DNA of 64,000 nucleotides from Acidobacteriota bacterium (lineage in GTDB: Bacteria > Acidobacteriota > Holophagae > Holophagales > Holophagaceae): the NCBI GenBank assembly GCA_016192145.1, contig JACPUT010000001.1, positions 50,622 to 114,621 of the forward strand, in the 5' to 3' direction. The position numbers were made by a program, and so were the translations under genes. Positions 53,804 to 62,203 of this stretch are shown here, piece after piece (position 1 is the first letter of the stretch; each line of letters begins with the position of its first letter). The notes under the pieces were generated by a model. The model saw only the letters and a program-made list of their open reading frames with translations, did not search any database and was not told the DNA's origin.

Positions 53804-54609
53804 TATTCACGGACCTCGACGGGACCCTGCTGGAAGAAGGATCCCAGGCAGCCGGCCAGTCCCGGGAAGCCCTCCTGGAACTCGAGGGGCTTGGTGTCCC
53901 CCTGATCTTCGCTTCCGCCAAGACCCAAGCGGAGATCCTGCAGATCCAAACCCGCTTGAAGGTCAAAGCCCCGTTCATCGCCGAAAATGGGAGCGCTGTC
54001 TTCATTCCAAAGGGCTACTTCCCCTTCGGGTTTCAATCGGACCGGAGCACGTCCACGCATTGGGTGATCGAGATGGGTACCCCCTACCGTGAATTGCGGC
54101 GGTTCCTCTCGGAGGTACCCCCCATTCCCGGTTTGACCATCCAGGGATTTGGGGACATGGGGATCGAGGAGGTCGGCTCACTCACGGGCCTCGGTCCGGC
54201 CGCCGCCGCCCGAGCCATGGCCCGGGAATACGATGAGACCCTGGTGCTGGATGGGCCTGCCGAGGCCATCGGACGCTTCGAGGCCCTGGCCAGGAGCCGT
54301 GGGTTGCGGGTGACCCATGGGGGGGCCTTCCACCACATCCTGGGGAATTGCGACAAGGGGCTCGCCGCGTTGGTCCTCTGCTCCCTTTTCGTGAGGCGGC
54401 ATGGGCGGATCTTTTCGGCCGCCCTTGGGAATGCCAAGAATGACCTCCCCCTCCTGGCGGCGGTCAATCTACCCGTGCTCCTGGGGGGGAAGATCCGGGT
54501 GAAGGATGATTTCCGATCCTCCGAGAAGCTCCTTCCTCATCACGCCGATTCTTGGGGCCAGGGCGTGAACCACATCCTCCGCGCATCCCGGGAGTCGGAT
54601 CCAATCTGA
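53788..54609 (+). CDS. mpgP: Mannosyl-3-phosphoglycerate phosphatase
   Basis: 273 residues from GTG 53788, overlapping the mpgS stop by 16 bases. HAD-IIB fold: IFTDLDGTLLEEG with the nucleophilic Asp, FASAKTQAEI, FIAENGSAVFIPKGYF (the MpgP-type ENG segment), GNCDKGLA and LGNAKNDLPLL for Mg. It removes phosphate from mannosyl-3-phosphoglycerate to release mannosylglycerate. The pairing with mpgS makes the assignment secure. Confidence 0.92.
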   Translation: MAKLVIFTDLDGTLLEEGSQAAGQSREALLELEGLGVPLIFASAKTQAEILQIQTRLKVKAPFIAENGSAVFIPKGYFPFGFQSDRSTSTHWVIEMGTPYRELRRFLSEVPPIPGLTIQGFGDMGIEEVGSLTGLGPAAAARAMAREYDETLVLDGPAEAIGRFEALARSRGLRVTHGGAFHHILGNCDKGLAALVLCSLFVRRHGRIFSAALGNAKNDLPLLAAVNLPVLLGGKIRVKDDFRSSEKLLPHHADSWGQGVNHILRASRESDPI

Positions 54610-54650
54610 TTCCCATGGCGTTCTCAACCCATTCCTGATCCTGGATCCCC

Positions 54651-55910
54651 ATGACGATCGCCCTTTTGCACGCCGACCCCATTGCCGCCTCCTTGATCTT
54701 GCTGGCGTTCGTATGGATGGCCGCGAAACTGGGCGGTGAACTCGCCATCCGCCTCAAGCTCCCCGCGGTCGTTGGCGAACTGCTCGTGGGCCTCATCCTC
54801 GGAGCCCTCCAGCGGAACGTGGCCAGCTTTCCCGACCTTGGAGGGAACCCGGAATTGGGCTATCTGGCGGGTCTCGGTGTCATCACCCTCATGTTCGCCG
54901 TGGGATTGGAATCCACCGTCCCTCAGATGATGCGCGTGGGATTGGCTTCCCTGCGGGTGGCGATCATCGGAGTGGTGGCCCCGACCCTCCTGGGGTTGGG
55001 CGGCGCCGCCTTCCTCGTCCCCCAGGGAACCCCCTTTCCGGTGGTCTTGTTTCTGGCGGCCTGCCTTTGCGCCACATCGATCGGGATCTCCGCCCAGGTT
55101 CTCCGCGAGCGCCAATTGATGGGCTCCTCGGAAGGGCGGGGCATCGTGGGTGCCGCCGTCCTGGATGACGTGCTCGGCTTGCTCGTGCTCGTGGTCGTCT
55201 CGGGTCTGGCATCGGCCCACGGCACGACGAATGGGCTGCCCTGGGCTCCGCTCACCAAGACCATCCTCCTGGCCCTCGGGTTCCTGGGGGCGGCATTGAC
55301 CGTGGGGCGATTCACGACCCCCCACCTCTTCCGTTTGGCGAACCGATTCCGGAGTGAACAACTCCTGCTCCCCCTCGGGCTCGCCTTCGCATTCCTATTG
55401 GCTTGGCTGGGAAGCCTGGCGGGCCTCGCCCCCATCGTCGGCGCCTACGCCGCCGGCCTCATCCTGGAACCGGCCCATTTCGAGGATCTGGAGCGCCGCG
55501 AGCACCACAGCCTGGAGTCGTTGATCCACCCTCTGGTCACGGTCCTCGCGCCCCTCTTCTTCGTGGTGACCGGGGCGCGCATCGACGTCACGGCTTTGTT
55601 GCAGCCGAAGGCCCTGATCCTCGCCTTGGTGCTGGCCGTGCTTGGAACGGTGGGGAAGCTGCTTGCCGGCCTCGGGGCGGGGAAGGGGCAGCATTGGCTG
55701 TGGATCGGGTGGGGCATGGTGCCTCGGGGCGAAGTGGGCCTCATCTTCATCGCCACCGGCGCGCACTTGACCCTGAGCGGAAAGCCCCTCTTATCGGCAG
55801 AGCTCCAGGCCAGCCTGGTCGCGGCCATCCTGCTCACGACCGTGGCGGGCCCCATCGGGTTGGGCTGGGTCCTTTCCCGGCGGAGGGCGGCCCGAAAGCC
55901 GGAACACTAG
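54651..55910 (+). CDS. CPA2-type cation/proton antiporter (KefB-like)
   Basis: 419 residues, about 12 membrane helices, no cytoplasmic nucleotide-binding domain. LPAVVGELLVGLILG and GVITLMFAVGLEST are the opening helices of the Na+/H+ exchanger family; GIVGAAVLDDVLGLLVL has the adjacent Asp pair in the ion-binding helix, and GWGMVPRGEVGLIF carries the conserved Arg-Gly-Glu. It probably exchanges Na+ or K+ for protons. It follows mpgP by 41 bases. Its last 77 bases overlap the end of the convergent second antiporter gene. Confidence 0.87.
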   Translation: MTIALLHADPIAASLILLAFVWMAAKLGGELAIRLKLPAVVGELLVGLILGALQRNVASFPDLGGNPELGYLAGLGVITLMFAVGLESTVPQMMRVGLASLRVAIIGVVAPTLLGLGGAAFLVPQGTPFPVVLFLAACLCATSIGISAQVLRERQLMGSSEGRGIVGAAVLDDVLGLLVLVVVSGLASAHGTTNGLPWAPLTKTILLALGFLGAALTVGRFTTPHLFRLANRFRSEQLLLPLGLAFAFLLAWLGSLAGLAPIVGAYAAGLILEPAHFEDLERREHHSLESLIHPLVTVLAPLFFVVTGARIDVTALLQPKALILALVLAVLGTVGKLLAGLGAGKGQHWLWIGWGMVPRGEVGLIFIATGAHLTLSGKPLLSAELQASLVAAILLTTVAGPIGLGWVLSRRRAARKPEH

Positions 55911-57153
55911 CCGCACGTGAAAACCGGTGGAAAAGGCCGCGCTCAAGCCACGCGAGCCACCCGCGCTCCAGCAGGAATACGAGGAGGGAGGCCGCCAGGA
56001 TGCTGATGAGCACCCCCGCGAAGGCGGCATCCCGCACCTCCGCGCCCGCGGGAAGGCCCATCTGGAGGGGAACGCCGGCGACCGCCGCGGCGGCGAGGCC
56101 CTTGGGGATGAGGACCATCGAAGCCAGGGCATCATTCCCATTCGTGCGACCCGGTCGAAGGGCCGCATGGACCACGGGGATCCGAACGGCCATGAGGCCC
56201 CCGATCAGGAGCAAACCCGTGGCCAGGTCGCCCCATCCGCCGATCCGGATGGAGACTCCGATGTAGACGAAGAAGAAGGTCTTGAGGAGGAAGACCACCT
56301 CGGAAAAGACTTCCCGTTCCGTGGCGTTGAGGCTGGCCAGGGCTTCCGCGGATCCCCGGAACAGGCGGGGCGGGATCCGTTCCAGATTGCCGAGCACGAT
56401 GCCCATGGCCAGGGCCGCGATGGCCCCGCTGTATCCGAGCAGCTCCACGGTGCCGAAGACCACGCACACGAAGGCCGGGGTGGTGAAGATGGAATTCTGG
56501 AGGCCGTGGATGCGCCCGAGCGCCAGGGACCAGGCCAACCCTCCCACCATTCCGATGGCGCCAGCCAGCAGGAAGGACGCGACCATGCTCCCCGCCATGG
56601 CGCCGAGGTTCAGCGTGCCCAGTTGTTGGGCCCCCATGAGCCCCAGGGCCACCACGATCACCAGCACGTCACTCAGGGCGGATTCCAGGGAGAGGGCCGT
56701 CCTCGTGTTTTCGCCCAGGCTCAGCTTCTTCACCAGGGGGATCACGACGGCCGAACTCGTGCCCCCGAGGGTCGCCCCGAGGATGGCCGCGCTCATCCAG
56801 GGGAGGCCGAATAGGAGCTTTCCCATCGGGACGACCACGACCATGGAGGCGATGAAGTTGAGGATGGTGAGGAGGAGGGCCCCCCTCAGCCCGTGGAACA
56901 GCTCGTCCAGATTGAGGCCCAAACCCCCCTCGAAGAGGATGATCACGAGCGTGAGCGTGGTGAAGACGGGCCCCACCGCCCCGAGATGCTCCGGCCCCAC
57001 CACGTGCAGCCCGGGGCCCAGGAGGAGGCCCAACCCGAGGAGAAAGAGGACGTCGGGAATGCGAGTACGGGAGAAGAGGTCCTCCAGGGCGTGGGCCAGG
57101 AACACCAGCAATCCAACGGCGAGAACCGCGAGGGCGATGTTCAAGGGGCGCAC
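55834..57153 (-). CDS. Cation/proton antiporter of the mannosylfructose operon
   Basis: 439 residues from GTG 57153, inside the last codons of the ROK gene. About 12 helices: IPDVLFLLGLGLLLGPGLHV, LTLVIILFEGGLGLNLDELF (CPA1-like FEGGL), GGTSSAVVIPLVKKL and SALSDVLVIVVAL with Asp in the ion-site helix. It is not a recent duplicate of the other antiporter; the helix motifs differ. The C-terminal tail (SRAASVPAFGPPSAGKG...) is antisense to the end of the first antiporter and may be an extension gained through the overlap. Confidence 0.86.
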   Translation of the reverse strand: MRPLNIALAVLAVGLLVFLAHALEDLFSRTRIPDVLFLLGLGLLLGPGLHVVGPEHLGAVGPVFTTLTLVIILFEGGLGLNLDELFHGLRGALLLTILNFIASMVVVVPMGKLLFGLPWMSAAILGATLGGTSSAVVIPLVKKLSLGENTRTALSLESALSDVLVIVVALGLMGAQQLGTLNLGAMAGSMVASFLLAGAIGMVGGLAWSLALGRIHGLQNSIFTTPAFVCVVFGTVELLGYSGAIAALAMGIVLGNLERIPPRLFRGSAEALASLNATEREVFSEVVFLLKTFFFVYIGVSIRIGGWGDLATGLLLIGGLMAVRIPVVHAALRPGRTNGNDALASMVLIPKGLAAAAVAGVPLQMGLPAGAEVRDAAFAGVLISILAASLLVFLLERGWLAWLERGLFHRFSRAASVPAFGPPSAGKGPSPTRWGPPRS

Positions 57154-58064
57154 CCATTCCAGAGCCAGGCCGCGCCCCGGACGCCGCTGGAATCGCCGTG
57201 GCGGTGGGGGAGAAGCCGCGTGCTCACCTCATCCGAGAACACGTAGGCGCCCCACAGCAGGGGCACCCGCTCGTACAACCTCGCCAGGTTGGACAGGCCC
57301 CCTCCCAGCACGATCACGTCGGGATCCAGGAGGTTGATGACGTGGGCCAGGGCCTTGGCCAAGCGATCCTCGTAGCGGGCCAGACTGGCCCTGGCCTCGG
57401 GGTCGCCATCCTCCGCGCGGAGGGCGAGGGTGGGCGAATCCAGGTCCTGGCCCGTGATCCGGCGATGGTCGTGGGCCAGCCCCGGGCCCGAGAGGTAGGC
57501 CTCGATGCAGCCACGCTTCCCGCAGTAGCAGGGCGGGAGCGGGTGGTCGGCGGGAGTGAGGAAGGGCAGTGGATTGTGCCCCCACTCCCCCGCGATGGCG
57601 TTGGCCCCCGTGAGGGCGCGCCCGTCCACCACGATCCCCCCGCCCACTCCGGTGCCGAGGATCGCCCCGAAGGCCAGGTGCGCCCCCGCGGCGGCGCCAT
57701 CCCGCGCTTCCGACAGGGCGAAGCAATTGGCATCGTTGGCGAGGCGGATCTCCCGGCCCAGCAGCGCCTCCAGGTCCGCCTTCAGGGGCCGGCCGTTGAG
57801 GCAGGTGGAGTTGGCGTTCCGCATCAGGCCGGTGCGGGGGGAGGGCGCGCCGGGCGTGCCCACGCCCACGGAGCCGGTCCGCCCCAACTCCCCCTCGGCC
57901 TCGGAGATGAGGCCGGCGATGGCCCCCAGGGTTCCCGGATAGTCGCCCTGGGGCGTCGGGATCCGTCGCCGGAGGAGCTCCTCCCCCTCCCAGGTGAAGG
58001 CGCCGACTTCGATCTTGGTGCCTCCGAGGTCGATCCCGAGGAGGAGGGGGCGGGTCTCAGTCAT
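57141..58064 (-). CDS. ROK-family sugar kinase, probably fructokinase
   Basis: 307 residues from ATG 58064, overlapping the fusion gene by eight bases. LGIDLGGTKIEVGAF is the ATP site, GEWGHNPL and CYCGKRGCIEAYLSG the ROK zinc-binding motif, and ILGTGVGGGIVVDG the glycine-rich loop. The pattern fits Mak-type fructokinases. In Agrobacterium the mannosylfructose genes are, as I recall, accompanied by a fructokinase gene; here it could rephosphorylate fructose released by the glycosidase domain upstream. Glucose or mannose are alternative substrates. Confidence 0.85.
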   Translation of the reverse strand: MTETRPLLLGIDLGGTKIEVGAFTWEGEELLRRRIPTPQGDYPGTLGAIAGLISEAEGELGRTGSVGVGTPGAPSPRTGLMRNANSTCLNGRPLKADLEALLGREIRLANDANCFALSEARDGAAAGAHLAFGAILGTGVGGGIVVDGRALTGANAIAGEWGHNPLPFLTPADHPLPPCYCGKRGCIEAYLSGPGLAHDHRRITGQDLDSPTLALRAEDGDPEARASLARYEDRLAKALAHVINLLDPDVIVLGGGLSNLARLYERVPLLWGAYVFSDEVSTRLLPHRHGDSSGVRGAAWLWNGCAP

Positions 58065-60138
58065 GGGTGATCTGCTCCGGATTGATCTGCAGCTCCTGGC
58101 AGGCATGCAGGTAAGCCGCGGCGGACCAGGCCTGGAACGCCTTCCCCATGGGGCGTCCCGTGGTGCCGTGGACCCACTCGTTGAACTCCCACTCCTGGTT
58201 CTTCCCCAGGCGGTTGAGTTGGGCGAGCTTCAAGAGCTCGTGGCAGGCGACGTCATAGAGCCCGAGCCGGTGGACGAATCGCACCCACATCCCGCCGATG
58301 AAGGGCCAAATTCCGCCGTTGTGGTAGTGGCGCGGCAAGTTCAGCAGATTCACGGTGAAATAGGGGCGCCAGTCCGGGTCTCCGCTTTGGACGGGGGGGT
58401 ACAGGTTGGCCACGGGGTAGGGTTCGTTCACGCCCACCCCCCACATGAACTTGAAGGCGACGCGCGCGCGATCCACGTCCAGCACGTGGCTGAGGAAGGC
58501 CAGGATGTTGCCGAACACGTCGCAGCGCCAGTTGAACTGGAAGGGGGTGATCTCGGCCAGGAGGTAACGCGCGTCCCCGAGGGAGTATTGCTGTTCCGTG
58601 AAGGGGTGCGCAGTGGGGCCTTCCTTTCCCAAAGTGGAGGGCCAGAAGGCGGAGAGGATCCGCTCCTTGATGAGCCTGGACCTGCGCAGGTAATCGGCCG
58701 CGGCCTCGAACTCCTTCCTGTATTCCAGCAACCTCGCGAAATTGGCGGTGGCCCGGTACCAGAGCACCTCGTCGTAGAGCACGTGGTAGCTCCGGCCGAA
58801 GAGATCCGTCCAATCGCCCGCCTCGGGGATCTCGATGAGCCCGTCGTTGTTGTTGTCCAGGGCCCCGAGGCGGTCCATCACCAGCTGCAGCCGTGCCGCG
58901 TAGGCTTCCAGGAAGGCCAGGTCTCCCGTGGCCCGCACGAAGTGGTAGAAGGCGATGACGGCCCAGAGGCCGCTGTCGACGGAGCAGATCCCCCCCACGC
59001 CGCTGAACTCCGGCTCGCCATCGTCCAGGCGGACCAGGGTGGGGACCAGGCCGTTGGGGGAGAGGTGGTCGAAGAGGGTCCGCAGGGTGGCTTTCTGGGC
59101 GGCGCGGATATCGGGGTCGGCCAGATCCGCCGTGGCCACGATGGTGATGGCCCCGTCGCGGGCCCAGACGCTGCGGTAGTTCACGTCGGTTCCCGTGACT
59201 TCGTTGTCCGCGGCCGAGCAGGCGGAGAATCCGAGGGGCGTGATGTTCTTCCGGAGGGCCACCAGCGCCCGCTCGTAGCCTTCGATGATCAGGTCGCGCT
59301 CCTCGGAGGTGAGGGAGCCCAGCGCCGCCTCGTCGAAGAGCATGCGCAGGGTCGGATCCAGATCTTCACGGCTGCCGTCGGTGCCCGCCATGGGCGGGGC
59401 TTCGGGGATCACCCCGAAATGGCTCAGGCCCTCCAGCACGCCATCGGCCATGAGGCGGGTGGCGCTGAAGGTCGGCAGCTGCACCACCGCCTCCACCAGT
59501 TCCGGCTGGGCATTCTCCACCACGATCCCTCGCACGCCGGGCAGGAGGAAGAGGCTGCTGTCATTCCCGGAATCCCCGGCCACGAGCACCTGCTCAAGGG
59601 GGAGATGCAACTGCCCGCACAGCCACGTCAGCGCCCCACCCTTGTGAATGGCCTTGGGCAGCACATCCAGATCCCGGTCGCTGGAATAGACGATGCTCAC
59701 CTCCTGGCCGGCCTGGGCGAGCTTCCGCTCCAGGGCCTCCAGGGTGGCCGGGGTGGCCTGGTGCAGGTACCAGCTGGATTTGTAGGGATGGAGGAATTGG
59801 GGTGGCTGCTTGACGACCCCGCGGAATTCCCCGACCAGCCGCTCGATCGCTTCCAGATCCCAGCCCTTGCGGAAGGTCCGGTTGAAGTCGCTGAAGGGGC
59901 GCCGGTGGATCCCGTCGTAGATCTGGGTTCCCACCCCCCCGATGATGTAATCGGGCCAGGGGAGCGCCTCCGTGGCCAGCAGGTCGATCACGTCCTGCAC
60001 GAGGCGGCCGGAGGCATAGCACAGCAGGGGGCGGCCCCGGGGCAGGGATTCCCAGGTTTCCTTGAAGCGGCGCGTGGCCTCGGGGTTCCCGAGCAACGTC
60101 CCATCCAGATCGGAGCAGAACAACCTAATCGGAGTCAT
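58057..60138 (-). CDS. Mannosylfructose/sucrose-phosphate phosphatase fused to a GH100-like glycosidase
   Basis: 693 residues. Residues 1-250 are a HAD-IIB phosphatase of the sucrose-/mannosylfructose-phosphate type: RLFCSDLDGTLLGN, YASGRLVQD, HPYKSSWYLH, VYSSDRDLDVLPKA and VAGDSGNDSSLF. Residues about 290-690 are an alpha/alpha-barrel: NYRSVWARDGAIT, CSVDSGLWAVIAFYHFVRA, DVFGNILAFLSHVLD, HNGGIWPFIGG and QAWSAAAYL follow the order of motifs in neutral/alkaline invertases (GH100). The first domain should make the free disaccharide and the second could split it. Start overlaps the synthase gene by 14 bases. The GH assignment is by motif pattern only. Confidence 0.78.
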   Translation of the reverse strand: MTPIRLFCSDLDGTLLGNPEATRRFKETWESLPRGRPLLCYASGRLVQDVIDLLATEALPWPDYIIGGVGTQIYDGIHRRPFSDFNRTFRKGWDLEAIERLVGEFRGVVKQPPQFLHPYKSSWYLHQATPATLEALERKLAQAGQEVSIVYSSDRDLDVLPKAIHKGGALTWLCGQLHLPLEQVLVAGDSGNDSSLFLLPGVRGIVVENAQPELVEAVVQLPTFSATRLMADGVLEGLSHFGVIPEAPPMAGTDGSREDLDPTLRMLFDEAALGSLTSEERDLIIEGYERALVALRKNITPLGFSACSAADNEVTGTDVNYRSVWARDGAITIVATADLADPDIRAAQKATLRTLFDHLSPNGLVPTLVRLDDGEPEFSGVGGICSVDSGLWAVIAFYHFVRATGDLAFLEAYAARLQLVMDRLGALDNNNDGLIEIPEAGDWTDLFGRSYHVLYDEVLWYRATANFARLLEYRKEFEAAADYLRRSRLIKERILSAFWPSTLGKEGPTAHPFTEQQYSLGDARYLLAEITPFQFNWRCDVFGNILAFLSHVLDVDRARVAFKFMWGVGVNEPYPVANLYPPVQSGDPDWRPYFTVNLLNLPRHYHNGGIWPFIGGMWVRFVHRLGLYDVACHELLKLAQLNRLGKNQEWEFNEWVHGTTGRPMGKAFQAWSAAAYLHACQELQINPEQITHD

Positions 60139-61519
60139 GCCAGGGCTCCTCCCACTCCGTATCCACCATGAGACGCTCGAGACCAGCCTTCCCCTCCGCG
60201 GCCGCGAGGAGCTGCTGGGCCACCCCGGACCAGGTGAAGAGGCTCCGGGCCTTGTGGGCCCCCATGCGGCTCAGGCGGGCCCGCAGGCGGGGGAGCTGCA
60301 GGACCTTGGCCATGGTGAGGCCCAGATCTTCCGGGTCCAAGGGATCCGCGAAGAGGGCATGGCGCCCGAAGGTCAGGACCCGGTGAAGCCCCCCGTGCAC
60401 CGTCACCACCGTCGGCGTGCCGGAGGCCATGGCCTCGATGGCGGTCATCCCGAAGGGCTCGTAGCGGCTGGACAGGACGAACAGGTCCGCGGCGCGGTAG
60501 TGGTCCGCCAAGGCTTCATCGGGAATGAAATCCCCGAAGCGCACCCGATCCGCAAGGCCCAGGCTCGCCGCCTGGGCCCGCAGTTCTTCCAGGAGCGTGG
60601 CTTCGAGATCGGTGGCCGAACTCCCACCCACGGCGAGGTGGAGCACCGCCTCCGGATGACGCCGCGCCAGCACCGCGAATCCCTCCAAAAGCAGATCGTA
60701 ACCCTTGTTGCGGGCCAGGCGGCCGAGGGCCAGCACCACCGTGCCGGAGAACCCCAGCCGTTGGCGGAGCCCCTCCCGGCTCGCCTCCCCCACCGGGAAG
60801 AAGCGGAGGTCATCGTAGCCGGGCGGGATCATCCGGCAGCGGCCCGCAGGCGCGCCGTATTCCATCAGGAGATCCAACTGGGGCGGGGTCGTGGCCACCA
60901 CCATGGAGGAGGTGGCGTGGAGTTCGGATTCCGCGCGGATGCGCTCCGTGAAGTTGTACTGGCGCTCGAAGGCCACCTCATCCCCCGGGAAATCCCCCTC
61001 CATCTGCGCCTTCTTCCAACGCCCGAGGGAGTGGGGCGTGTGCACGTGGGGAACCTCCAGGGCCTCACTCAGGAGCCTGCCGGCGACCCCGGCATCCCAG
61101 TAGTGGCTATTGAGGAACTGATACCTGAGCCCGTGCTTCCGGATGAAGGCGAGGGCCCGGTCCGCCCATTCGGAGAGGGACTGGGCCAGGTACTCCTTGG
61201 GAATGAACTGGGGCCCGCCACAGGGCATCCGGAGGATCCGGACGTGCTCCGCCACGGGCTCGAGTTCGGGCTGGTCCTCGAAGCGCCGGGTCCAGATGTC
61301 CACCTCGAAGCCGAGCTGGGCCAGCTTCTTCGAAAGCTCCAGGACATAGACCACCTGGCCCCCCGTGTCCGCCGCCCCAAGCGGGGGGTGGGCGGCCACG
61401 TAGCCGTGGGTGGACACCATGGCGATCCGGGGTAGGGGGCTGGTGAGACCCCCCTCGCCTTCCGGAAGGGGTCCCGCTGCTAAAGGGGGAAAGCCGATGC
61501 CAAGTGGGTGGGTGCCCAT
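60125..61519 (-). CDS. mfpsA: Mannosylfructose-phosphate synthase (GT4)
   Basis: 464 residues from ATG 61519 with AAGGAG five bases before; a longer frame upstream covers the structured leader and is rejected. AMVSTHGYVAAHPPLGAADT and GGQVVYVLEL open the GT-B fold, NSHYWDAGVAG and HTPHSLGRWKKAQM follow, then PPGYDDLRFFP, LALGRLARNKGYD and SRYEPFGMTAIEAMASGTP. These segments and the end EEPWHDSD match, from memory, Agrobacterium MfpsA, which joins GDP-mannose and fructose-6-phosphate. Sucrose-phosphate synthase is the close alternative. First gene of the operon, with leader copy B 27 bases before it. Confidence 0.82.
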   Translation of the reverse strand: MGTHPLGIGFPPLAAGPLPEGEGGLTSPLPRIAMVSTHGYVAAHPPLGAADTGGQVVYVLELSKKLAQLGFEVDIWTRRFEDQPELEPVAEHVRILRMPCGGPQFIPKEYLAQSLSEWADRALAFIRKHGLRYQFLNSHYWDAGVAGRLLSEALEVPHVHTPHSLGRWKKAQMEGDFPGDEVAFERQYNFTERIRAESELHATSSMVVATTPPQLDLLMEYGAPAGRCRMIPPGYDDLRFFPVGEASREGLRQRLGFSGTVVLALGRLARNKGYDLLLEGFAVLARRHPEAVLHLAVGGSSATDLEATLLEELRAQAASLGLADRVRFGDFIPDEALADHYRAADLFVLSSRYEPFGMTAIEAMASGTPTVVTVHGGLHRVLTFGRHALFADPLDPEDLGLTMAKVLQLPRLRARLSRMGAHKARSLFTWSGVAQQLLAAAEGKAGLERLMVDTEWEEPWHDSD

Positions 61520-61546
61520 GGTCGCTCCTTGTTCGCGAAACCGATC

Positions 61547-61604
61547 GCTGGGAGGCGGCCCGACCTCCCTGGAGCCTGCGGCAGGAAACGCCGCACCCTT
61601 GGGT
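61547..61604 (-). ncRNA. Structured leader RNA element, copy B (mfpsA operon)
   Basis: 58 bases on the minus strand. ACCCAAGGGT, P1 hairpin (TGCGGCG/TGCCGCA, with one G-U pair; loop TTTCC), GGCTCCA, P2 (GGGAGG/CCTCCC, loop TCGGGCCG) and AGC. Same orientation relative to its gene as copy A. It ends 27 bases before the mfpsA ATG, just ahead of the AAGGAG ribosome site, which would suit translational control. The P2 loop and the linkers are identical in both copies; only helix pairs and the P1 loop differ. Confidence 0.7.
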
Positions 61605-61669
61605 GAATTCAAAAGTGTGTGGGGGGGCCGAGGCTGAGGTTCGGCCCTATGCCGGAGTGGTTTCCGCCT

Positions 61670-62158
61670 TCATCCCTCCGCGAAAAAGAAGCGGGCCTCC
61701 AATTGATCCGCCTCCATGACCTTTACAAGGTAGGCCAATCCCAGGCGGAAGCCCTCCCGGGCTTGAGGTTCCAGATCCTGCAGGCCTTGGATCAGCTTTC
61801 CCTGGGCCGGGTCGGGGGCCTGATCGCACATGGCCCGCCCGGCTTCGGTCAGGGTCAGGCGGATCCGCCGGCGATCCAAAGGATCCTGTGCCCGGTGGAC
61901 GAGGCCCTTGGCCATGAGCCGGTCCACGACCCCCACGAGGGTGCTGGGGCTCATGTGCATTCGGGAAGCCAGGTCCTTCAACGCCAAGGGGGAATCTTTC
62001 CCCAACTCCCAGATGGCCCAGAGTTGGGGGCCGGTGACGCCGAAGCGGGTTTCGACCGTCCGGGAATAGGCCTCCACCGCCTTCACCATCTTCCGCAGGT
62101 CCTGCATGATCCCTTCGATCACATCGGCCTCCCGTGGGGTTGGATGATTGATATTCAT
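61670..62158 (-). CDS. MarR-family transcription regulator
   Basis: 162 residues from ATG 62158. Winged-helix core: GPQLWAIWELGKDSPLALKD, recognition region HMSPSTLVGVVDRLMAKGLV and wing DPLDRRRIRLTLTEAGRAM, the MarR DxRxxxxxLT signature. N- and C-terminal helices give the dimer interface. It is divergent from a chloride channel gene across 45 AT-rich bases with a possible operator, so it probably represses that gene, itself or both. Inducer unknown. Confidence 0.9.
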   Translation of the reverse strand: MNINHPTPREADVIEGIMQDLRKMVKAVEAYSRTVETRFGVTGPQLWAIWELGKDSPLALKDLASRMHMSPSTLVGVVDRLMAKGLVHRAQDPLDRRRIRLTLTEAGRAMCDQAPDPAQGKLIQGLQDLEPQAREGFRLGLAYLVKVMEADQLEARFFFAEG

Positions 62159-62159
62159 T

Positions 62160-62174
62160 GCAAATAGTTTGTGC
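62160..62174. promoter_or_regulatory. Candidate MarR operator
   Basis: GCAAATAGTTTGTGC, an imperfect inverted repeat (CAAA-TAG-TTTG core) in the 45-base divergent gap, the only AT-rich palindrome there. Position directly upstream of marR and 30 bases before the channel start. Confidence 0.35.
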
Positions 62175-62203
62175 CATAAATTAATGCCCGTCAAGGCGAG
62201 ACC

